DNA from: JAPWJZ01 sp038247245
GTDB lineage: Bacteria > Pseudomonadota > Alphaproteobacteria > Micavibrionales > UBA2020
NCBI GenBank assembly: GCA_038247245.1
Contig: JBBRVE010000058.1
Location: 1 to 19,964, forward strand
DNA: 19,964 nucleotides
Direction of reading: 5' to 3'
The notes beneath the pieces are model-generated. The model worked only from the letters and a program-made list of their open reading frames with translations, did not search any database and was not told where the DNA came from. Shown here in pieces: positions 14,586 to 19,964 of this stretch (within the stretch, counting starts at the first letter, position 1; every line of letters begins with the position of its first letter). Both the position numbers and the translations under genes were made by a program.

Positions 14586-15823
14586 GATGCCTCCACGCCC
14601 AGCATTTTGGCGACGTTGACCGCGCTGTACAGCCCGTCTTCATGGAAACCATTTCGATGATATGCGCCGCAGAACCATGTGTTGCGCTTGCCCTGAATGT
14701 TCGGCAGTTCTTTCTGTGCGGCGAAGGATTCTTGCGTATAAACCGGATGCATGAACTCATGTTCATCGAATACATCGCGCGGCGCAATCTGGTGCGCGGG
14801 GTTCAGCGTCACGAATAGCGGGTATTTATCGTCGATGCCCTGCAATTGGTTCATCCAATAGGTGAGCGAAATATCGTTGCTATCATGCGGATGATACACC
14901 CAACTGCTCCAGCAACGACGGCGTTTGGGCATCAGGCTCGGGTCACGGTGCAGAACGGCGCGGTTGGGTTGATATTTGAATTTTCCAAGTATCCGGGTTT
15001 CATCGGCACTGGCATCTTCGAGCATGTTGAACGCTTCATCCGCATGGCAGGCCAGCACAGCATGGTCGTACTCAGTCGTGCTGCCTTGGCTATCCCGAAC
15101 CTGCACGCCCCTGTCGTCACGCGCAATTGAAACGGCGGCGCAGGATAAGCGGACACGGGAGGCATAGGGGGATGTTAACGCCTTGATATACTCCGCGCTG
15201 CCGCCCGTCACCGTATGCCATTGCGGCTGCTGTGTTACGGTCAGCAAGCCATGCGCTTGAAAAAAGCTCACGAAGAAATCGGCTGGAAATCCCATCATCA
15301 CATCCAGCGGGCAGCTCCAGATTGCGCCACCCATCGGCAGTATGTAATATTTTACGAACCGGTCACCCAGCCCCATCAGCGCAATCAATTCGCCCAGCGT
15401 CTTGCCGGGGTTTTTGGTGATTGCTGCAACTGCGCCATTATTGAATCGTATGATATCCGCCAGAAAACGCCAGAATTGCGGGTTCAGGATATTTCTGCGC
15501 TGTCCGAAAACGGCGTTCAGGTTTTCGGCGCCCCATTCCAGCTTGCCGTTATCGACCGTAATTCCGAAGGTCATGTTGCTCTTGCGCGTCGGCACCTGAA
15601 GATGCTTGAACAGCGCGGTCAGTAGCGGATAGTTGCGGTGATTGAAAACGATAAAGCCGGTATCAACTGCGATCTTGTGCCCGTCGTAGTCGATATTCAC
15701 CGTGCGTGTATGGCCGCCAACTGTCGCTGATTTTTCGTACACGGCAATATCGTGCTTTTCGTGCAAAAGCGCTGCCGCGCCCATGCCCGATATTCCGCTG
15801 CCGATAATTGCAATTCTGGCCAT
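14576..15823 (-). CDS. COG2907-type FAD/NAD-binding oxidoreductase (amine-oxidase-like)
   Basis: This 415-residue flavoprotein begins with a dinucleotide-binding fold, MARIAIIGSGISGMGAAALL, with Gly8, Gly10 and Gly13, an acidic residue at the end of the second strand (AVYEK), and the GGHTRT motif of the flavin amine oxidase/desaturase group. AVDTGFIVFN follows at about residue 53. It resembles flavin-dependent desaturases; in Rhodobacter sphaeroides a flavin enzyme of this general kind desaturates a methylated acyl chain on the way to furan fatty acids. Whether this is the orthologue cannot be settled here. It is the first gene of the nine-gene block, with AGGAAA nine bases before ATG 15823 and a promoter overlapped by a TetR-type operator. 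Confidence 0.9.
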   Translation of the reverse strand: MARIAIIGSGISGMGAAALLHEKHDIAVYEKSATVGGHTRTVNIDYDGHKIAVDTGFIVFNHRNYPLLTALFKHLQVPTRKSNMTFGITVDNGKLEWGAENLNAVFGQRRNILNPQFWRFLADIIRFNNGAVAAITKNPGKTLGELIALMGLGDRFVKYYILPMGGAIWSCPLDVMMGFPADFFVSFFQAHGLLTVTQQPQWHTVTGGSAEYIKALTSPYASRVRLSCAAVSIARDDRGVQVRDSQGSTTEYDHAVLACHADEAFNMLEDASADETRILGKFKYQPNRAVLHRDPSLMPKRRRCWSSWVYHPHDSNDISLTYWMNQLQGIDDKYPLFVTLNPAHQIAPRDVFDEHEFMHPVYTQESFAAQKELPNIQGKRNTWFCGAYHRNGFHEDGLYSAVNVAKMLGVEASWR

Positions 15824-15851
15824 ACGCGCGTGTTTCCTAGAATCATAACTC

Positions 15852-15880
15852 TTTACATTTAGTCAATCTATCACTATCAT
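15852..15880 (+). promoter_or_regulatory. Promoter of the tetR-type gene
   Basis: TTTACA at 15852-15857 is followed after exactly 17 bases by TATCAT at 15875-15880. The predicted start of transcription, near 15887, falls in the middle of the adjacent 19-bp palindrome, so the regulator would repress itself. The expected leader is about 33 bases and has only a weak ribosome binding site (GAGT) before ATG 15920. Confidence 0.65.
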
Positions 15881-15900
15881 ACTAGACAGTCTAGTATCAA
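15873..15900 (-). promoter_or_regulatory. Promoter of the lipid/photolyase operon
   Basis: On the minus strand TTGATA (15900-15895) is followed after 16 bases by GATAGT (15878-15873). The match is moderate (the -10 has four of six consensus bases), but the 19-bp palindrome fills the whole spacer plus three bases of the -35, a classical arrangement for repression. A second TTGACT at 15866-15861 lacks a good -10 downstream. The predicted leader to ATG 15823 is about 40 bases. Confidence 0.45.
15879..15897. promoter_or_regulatory. Perfect 19-bp palindrome, predicted TetR operator
   Basis: ATACTAGACAGTCTAGTAT has nine-base arms around a central A. It lies in the 96-base gap between the divergent FAD oxidoreductase and TetR genes and overlaps elements of both predicted promoters. 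Size, symmetry and place are typical for a TetR-family operator. I saw no second full copy in the window. Confidence 0.75.
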
Positions 15901-15910
15901 ACTCGCGAGT
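15901..15910. promoter_or_regulatory. 10-bp palindrome in the tetR leader
   Basis: ACTCGCGAGT is a perfect palindrome without spacer, three bases beyond the predicted operator and nine bases before the tetR ATG. It could be an accessory binding site or chance. Its end (GAGT) is also the only weak Shine-Dalgarno candidate for the gene. Confidence 0.25.
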
Positions 15911-15919
15911 CCAGTAAAT

Positions 15920-16573
15920 ATGACTGTTGTAAAGAAAAAAACACGCGCCGGGGATCCCGCCAAAAAAGAAGCTATCCTGAAGGCCGCCATGAAACTGTTT
16001 CCGGAGCGCGGGTTTTCGGATACGTCTATGGATGCTATTGCCGCAGTCGCCGGCGTAACGAAACAGACGGTCTATGCCCATTATCATAGCAAGGACAAGC
16101 TTTTCGAAGACATGATCCTGGCACTGTGTGACAAACACAGCGCTCTTGCAAAAGGTTCCCCCGGAAAAACCAAGCCTATCGATCAGCAGCTATTCGACGC
16201 AGGTCTCGTTTTTCTCAATTTCGTTACCAGTGAAGAATGCCTGTCGGTCACGCGCCTTGTGATTTCGGAGGTCAACCGCCACCCGGCCCTCGCACAGCAA
16301 TATTACGAAGACGGTACGCAGCGCCTGCTCAATACCTTTGCCGTGTTCCTGAAGGAACAGAACAGACTTGGCACGCTTGCCATCCCCGATCCGGAAAGCG
16401 CTTCTTCGTACTTTATGGCGTTGCTGAAGGGGCGTTATTACCTGCGCATGGTGCTAGGCGTGCGTCCACGCCCGACTGCGAAGGACAAGGAAGAAAACGT
16501 GCGCGATACAGTTGCGATCTTCATGAAACTGTATGGCGGTCGCGATGCCCTGCATACGCATAGCCGCCTCTAG
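15920..16573 (+). CDS. TetR/AcrR family transcriptional regulator
   Basis: This 217-residue protein has the TetR N-terminal DNA-binding domain: ILKAAMKLFPERGFSDTSMDAIA, then the helix-turn-helix AAVAGVTKQTVYAHYHSKDKLF at about 41-62. The C-terminal ligand-binding domain (about 75-210) resembles the AefR-like group (VISEVNRHPALAQQYYEDG). It is divergent from the nine-gene operon and its promoter is interleaved with a perfect 19-bp palindrome, so the simplest model is a repressor of both itself and the operon, released by an unknown ligand, perhaps a fatty acid or aromatic compound. The next gene starts ten bases after its stop and is probably co-transcribed. Family assignment is certain; target and ligand are inferred from position. 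Confidence 0.95.
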   Translation: MTVVKKKTRAGDPAKKEAILKAAMKLFPERGFSDTSMDAIAAVAGVTKQTVYAHYHSKDKLFEDMILALCDKHSALAKGSPGKTKPIDQQLFDAGLVFLNFVTSEECLSVTRLVISEVNRHPALAQQYYEDGTQRLLNTFAVFLKEQNRLGTLAIPDPESASSYFMALLKGRYYLRMVLGVRPRPTAKDKEENVRDTVAIFMKLYGGRDALHTHSRL

Positions 16574-16583
16574 GAACCCCGTC

Positions 16584-17441
16584 ATGAAAATTGTCACGAA
16601 AATACTGGCACCATTGTGCAGCCTTCTGGCATTGTCCGGATGCTCGGGTGCCGATCTTTTGAACTTCACGATCCCGAAATCAGGCTATACGGTGCATAAA
16701 GATATCGCCTATGGTACCGATAAATCGCAAAAGCTGGATGTGTATGTTCCCGATGTGAAACGCGCATCTGGCTGCGTCGTGCTGTTTTTTTACGGCGGCA
16801 GCTGGCAGACGGGGAGCAAGGACAAATACCTGTTTGCGGGAGAAGCGTTTTCATCGCTCGGCTGTATCGCGGTGCTGGCGGAATACCGCCGGTATCCCGA
16901 AGTTTCCTATCCAACCTTCCTGCATGACAGCGCCAAGGCACTGGCATGGACGCATGCCCATGCCGCCGAATATGGAGGCAGCGCCGCCAATATCTATGTG
17001 GCGGGCCATTCAGCAGGCGCCTATAACGCCATGATGCTGGCCGCTGACCAGAGCCTGATGAAGGCCGAGGGGGGCAATTCCAGCTGGATACGCGGTGTAA
17101 TCGGCATTGCGGGACCATACGATTTCCTGCCCTTCGTCGATGACAATATCAAGGCGATTTTCCGCACCGTCAGGGCGGAGGATACGCAGCCCGTCAATTA
17201 TGTCCACGCCAATATGCCGCCAGTATTGATGGCGACAGGCGACGAAGATACCGAAGTGCTGCCACGCAATTCCATCCGCATGGCGGCAAAAATGGAAAAA
17301 TCCGGCAATACACCGGAAGTAAAAATTTACAAAGGTGTCGGACATGTCGGCATCGCTCTGTCACTTGCGCGCGGCTTCCGTCATAAAACATCCGTGTTGA
17401 CGGACACAGCGGATTTTATTGCGCGCACGGAAAAGAAATAA
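16584..17441 (+). CDS. Alpha/beta-hydrolase fold lipoprotein (esterase-like)
   Basis: The start is ATG 16584, ten bases after the tetR stop with AGGAA at 16573-16577; a longer frame from 16533 lies inside tetR and lacks the signal. The 285-residue protein has a lipoprotein signal ending in Leu-Ser-Gly-Cys20, then an alpha/beta-hydrolase domain with the oxyanion-hole motif YGGSW at 70-74 (a variant of HGGxW), the nucleophile motif GHSAG with Ser143, GPYDFLP, MATGDEDTEV (probable acid) and GVGHVGI with the catalytic His. It should hydrolyse esters or amides in the periplasm or at the outer membrane; the substrate is unknown. It resembles the BD-FAE and kynurenine formamidase-like carboxylesterases. 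Its end abuts the convergent gene with no spacing. Confidence 0.88.
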   Translation: MKIVTKILAPLCSLLALSGCSGADLLNFTIPKSGYTVHKDIAYGTDKSQKLDVYVPDVKRASGCVVLFFYGGSWQTGSKDKYLFAGEAFSSLGCIAVLAEYRRYPEVSYPTFLHDSAKALAWTHAHAAEYGGSAANIYVAGHSAGAYNAMMLAADQSLMKAEGGNSSWIRGVIGIAGPYDFLPFVDDNIKAIFRTVRAEDTQPVNYVHANMPPVLMATGDEDTEVLPRNSIRMAAKMEKSGNTPEVKIYKGVGHVGIALSLARGFRHKTSVLTDTADFIARTEKK

Positions 17442-19040
17442 TCACGCCGGATCGGGTGGCGGCATATTCTGGATTGGCTGCGCATCGTCCATGATGCGGC
17501 CAACTTCCGCAGGCTGCTCGATCTGCTGCAGTGGCTTGGTTGCAGGGCCGTGCAGGACTTTGCCATCCGGGGCATAACGTGATCCGTCACATGGGCAATC
17601 CCAGCTTTTTTCGACAGTATTCCACTGCAAGATACAGCCCAGATGCGTGCAGGCGGCGGAGCATTCATGCAACCTGCCCTGTTCATCACGATAGACTGCG
17701 ATTTTTTGCAGGCCACGGCGGATGATTGCCCCCTCGCCCGCTGCAATTTCTCCGTCACTGCCTGCCTCGGCAGGCGCAACAAAATCAGTCATCAAATGCC
17801 CGATCGCGTTGGTATTTTCGGTGAAATACCGCCCAAGATTGTTAAACATTTTTCGTGACGGATCATATATTTTCTCCAGCATATTTTCATTGCCCATGAT
17901 CATGTCGTGGATCAATGTTCCCGCAATGGTCGCATAGGTCATGCCTGTGCCTGAAAATCCGGTCGCAATATAAATATTATCATCTCCGGGATTGCGGCCG
18001 ATAAAGGCGACACCATCGACAGAATCAATAATCTGTCCCGACCAGCGATACAGCACCTGTTGTACATCGGGGAATAATGAGCGTGTCCATTCTTCGATGG
18101 CTTGGTAGCGGAGTTCGCCATCACTCGCCTGCCCCGTCTTATGGTCCTCGCCGCCCACGACAAGCATGTCATAGGCGTCTCCGGAAACAGTGCGCGCATA
18201 ATGATAAGGATCGTTCATATCCCACAGCATAAAGGGCGGATAGGCATGTTTGGGCACACGCAAAGCGACGCTGTAACTGCGGTACGCCGCCTGTTTTGTA
18301 TGCATCGTCAGTGTATTGTTGATAGGCGTATGCGTTGCGACGATGACAGATCTTGCTTCGACCTGATAACCGTCATCTGTCACGACATATGGGTGATCAC
18401 CGCCATGAACCTCTGTCACCGGATTTCCGGTACGGATAATGCCTCCGTGTGATGCGATGATATCGGCCAGCTTGAGCATGTATTTCGTCGGATGAAAGAT
18501 GAATTGCCGAGGCACCAGCATACATCCATCCCGCCATGAAAAGCTGCCGATTTGTATTTGCTGACGTTTTTCCCAGCCTCTGAATCCCGCTTTGACAGAG
18601 GCTTCGACTTCGCGATCAATTTCCGCCAATTGCGCTGTGCCCGAGGCCAGCATGTAACCGGTCACCGGATAACAGGCACAATCGATACTTTCTTCCTCGA
18701 TTATTTTTTGCACCAGATCCGTCGCCATCTCGTGGCTTTGGGCTATCAGCGCCATTGTTTGTGTATCGAAATCTTTTTCCAGTTGTGCATAACGTGGATC
18801 CAGCACGGTCGTCAGGTGTCCTGTCGTGCGGCTGGTTTCGCCGCGCGCAAGCTCTTGCGCGTCCAGCACTACAACCGATTTGCCTGAACGTTGCAGCAGG
18901 TAAGCCGTCGTCAAACCCGTAAGTCCGCCGCCGACTACGCACACATCCGCGCTCATATTCTCGTGAAGGCGTGGGTAATGCGTGCGTCCCGCATCCCCGT
19001 CGCGCCAGTTGCTGATGCTTCCGCCTGGATATATTTGCAT
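17442..19040 (-). CDS. FAD-dependent oxidoreductase with C-terminal Rieske-like domain
   Basis: This 532-residue protein has a D-amino-acid-oxidase-type FAD domain, with the dinucleotide motif VCVVGGGLTGLTTAYLL at about 33-49 and a GETSRTTGHLT segment, and a closing FAD segment GDDNIYIATGFSGTGMTYATIAG at about 355-380. A Rieske-like domain follows at about 430-515. Its first cluster motif is intact (Cys464, His466, Cys469 in CTHLGC). In the second, CPCDGSRY, the usual histidine ligand is Asp485, so cluster binding may be altered. The architecture is that of the YhfW-like group, whose substrate is not established. It starts at ATG 19040, 22 bases after the upstream gene, with which it is probably co-transcribed. 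Confidence 0.92.
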   Translation of the reverse strand: MQIYPGGSISNWRDGDAGRTHYPRLHENMSADVCVVGGGLTGLTTAYLLQRSGKSVVVLDAQELARGETSRTTGHLTTVLDPRYAQLEKDFDTQTMALIAQSHEMATDLVQKIIEEESIDCACYPVTGYMLASGTAQLAEIDREVEASVKAGFRGWEKRQQIQIGSFSWRDGCMLVPRQFIFHPTKYMLKLADIIASHGGIIRTGNPVTEVHGGDHPYVVTDDGYQVEARSVIVATHTPINNTLTMHTKQAAYRSYSVALRVPKHAYPPFMLWDMNDPYHYARTVSGDAYDMLVVGGEDHKTGQASDGELRYQAIEEWTRSLFPDVQQVLYRWSGQIIDSVDGVAFIGRNPGDDNIYIATGFSGTGMTYATIAGTLIHDMIMGNENMLEKIYDPSRKMFNNLGRYFTENTNAIGHLMTDFVAPAEAGSDGEIAAGEGAIIRRGLQKIAVYRDEQGRLHECSAACTHLGCILQWNTVEKSWDCPCDGSRYAPDGKVLHGPATKPLQQIEQPAEVGRIMDDAQPIQNMPPPDPA

Positions 19041-19062
19041 ATTGACCTACTGTCTTATTGGT

Positions 19063-19818
19063 TTACCAATTCGCTTCGACAAGAAGTGCGGCATGGTCTG
19101 AAAATGGCTGCTGTATGATCTTCAGCTGCATTTTATCAGCAATCGACTTGCTGCAAATGCAAAGGTCAAGCGCCTTCGTTATGCGATGGAGACGGAAAGT
19201 CGGCTCTTTTTCGTCGTTCAGGATGACTAAATCAGTACCGTCAATAAAGGGGGTTAGCTCGGCAAAGCCCTGCATGATATTGAAATCTGCCATGATGATG
19301 ACTGGCACGCCCTGGTCATCGATCAATTTGCGAAGTTCGGAGAATTGTTTCTGACGCACCTTTTTTTGCAACGAAAAATGCGTGAAATAGAGCATCACAC
19401 CATTCGGCAGGGCAACACGGTGTATCAGCCGTTTTGATCCGGTTGTGAAATATAATTTTTCAAAAGGGTAACTCGCGCGCGACATAAAGGCGCTGCTTTT
19501 ACCAAAATGCAGAGGCAATCCGGCCAGCCAGTTGCCGGGACCGTATTTGTCGGCAATGTCGAAATGACGGTAATCGTCATCGGTTAGGTATTTTATCTGG
19601 TTGAAGCGTGCGGAATGCACCGATCCTTCGTCAATTTCCACAAAGCAGCAGATATCCGGCCTGCTGGAATTAATAATGCTTTTAAGCTGCATCAGCACTT
19701 GCTGTTGCAAGGGGATGCTGCAATAAAAATGACGGCTAAAGCGACGCATATGCTGCCACAGCGTGCCGTCTATGCCGCGCGCGTATCCGATATTACTAAA
19801 GAGAACACTGAACGGCAT
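19063..19818 (-). CDS. Endonuclease/exonuclease/phosphatase (EEP) family protein
   Basis: This 251-residue protein has the metal-dependent EEP fold with its dispersed catalytic residues: Asn9 in SNIGYARG, Glu61 in CFVEIDEG, His147 in YFTHFSL, Asp178 and Asn180 in IIMADFN, Asp218 in ALDLCIC, and the closing Asp241-His242 in FSDHAAL. The family cleaves phosphodiester or phosphomonoester bonds in nucleic acids, inositol phosphates or sphingolipids; the substrate here is not predictable. There is no signal peptide, so it should be cytoplasmic. ATG 19818 lies one base after the stop of an upstream gene, and the Rieske oxidoreductase gene follows after 22 bases, suggesting a three-gene operon. Confidence 0.87.
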   Translation of the reverse strand: MPFSVLFSNIGYARGIDGTLWQHMRRFSRHFYCSIPLQQQVLMQLKSIINSSRPDICCFVEIDEGSVHSARFNQIKYLTDDDYRHFDIADKYGPGNWLAGLPLHFGKSSAFMSRASYPFEKLYFTTGSKRLIHRVALPNGVMLYFTHFSLQKKVRQKQFSELRKLIDDQGVPVIIMADFNIMQGFAELTPFIDGTDLVILNDEKEPTFRLHRITKALDLCICSKSIADKMQLKIIQQPFSDHAALLVEANW

Positions 19819-19819
19819 G

Positions 19820-19963
19820 TCACAGCACCCCCTTTATGCAGCGGCCAAGATATCCTGCGATCCGTTGAGTGAAGGGAATGTCATGGCAATACTGCATATC
19901 TGCCTGACGTGCATCACGAATATACGCGTCAGATGCTTCACGCAGCTCCCGAAGCACTGACGG
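19820..19963 (-). CDS. Unidentified protein, C-terminal end (partial)
   Basis: An open frame enters from the right edge on the minus strand and ends at the TGA at 19822-19820, giving 47 residues in the window (including YIRDARQADMQYCHDIPFTQRI and a final GRCIKGVL). The stop lies one base before the EEP gene ATG, the tight spacing seen for co-translated genes, which supports it as real coding sequence. I do not recognise the family from this tail. There is no membrane segment in the visible part. The other two minus-strand frames are less convincing; the first is stopped after nine codons. Confidence 0.6.
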   Translation of the reverse strand, partial: PSVLRELREASDAYIRDARQADMQYCHDIPFTQRIAGYLGRCIKGVL

Positions 19964-19964
19964 C

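Noticed and set aside
16533..16583. Upstream start for the hydrolase lipoprotein
   Set aside because: The extra 17 residues overlap tetR and would bury the lipoprotein signal; ATG 16584 has AGGAA upstream and gives a canonical lipobox.

Overview
The window looks like ordinary, gene-dense chromosome of a free-living alphaproteobacterium. The evidence is a two-subunit glycyl-tRNA synthetase (glyQ-glyS) followed directly by pyruvate phosphate dikinase, GC-rich codon use, and proteins such as YgfZ and DUF599 that are common in that class. The assignment is by inference; there is no rRNA marker. I see no tRNA, rRNA, CRISPR array, insertion sequence, phage gene or origin.

Layout. (1) 1-5234, plus strand: the end of glyQ, then glyS, ppdK and an AT-rich tail with two very small overlapping membrane ORFs. 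(2) 5231-7634, minus strand: a DUF599 membrane protein and two uncharacterised proteins, with one recognisable promoter and a pair of perfect palindromes between them. (3) 7689-15823, minus strand: nine tightly packed genes. In transcription order these are a COG2907-type FAD oxidoreductase, DUF1365, a Cfa-like lipid methyltransferase, a chalcone-isomerase-fold protein, a DUF3833 lipoprotein, an ICMT-like membrane methyltransferase, tryptophan 2,3-dioxygenase, DNA photolyase and YgfZ. Junctions inside the block run from a 26-nt overlap to a 23-nt gap. (4) 15824-15919: a divergent control region with a perfect 19-bp palindrome that fills the spacer of the operon promoter and overlaps the -10 of the opposing promoter. 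(5) 15920-17441, plus strand: a TetR/AcrR regulator and an alpha/beta-hydrolase lipoprotein. (6) 17442-19964, minus strand: an FAD oxidoreductase with a C-terminal Rieske-like domain, an endonuclease/exonuclease/phosphatase-family protein, and the end of an unrecognised gene.

How the genes may work together. The FAD enzyme, DUF1365, Cfa-like enzyme, DUF3833 and chalcone-isomerase-fold protein form a set that, from general knowledge, recurs in proteobacteria next to photolyase genes and is tied to light or singlet-oxygen stress, usually under RpoE-ChrR or LitR-type control. The related Rhodobacter sphaeroides pathway makes methylated furan fatty acids. Here the set appears to be under a TetR repressor instead, and tryptophan dioxygenase is built into the operon. 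The Cfa-like enzyme lacks two of the bicarbonate-site residues of true cyclopropane synthase (Cys to Ser150, His to Gln273), which favours a non-cyclopropane product. The most interesting points are this TetR-controlled lipid/photoprotection operon with its divergent operator, the altered Cfa active site, and a Rieske domain with Asp in place of a histidine ligand.
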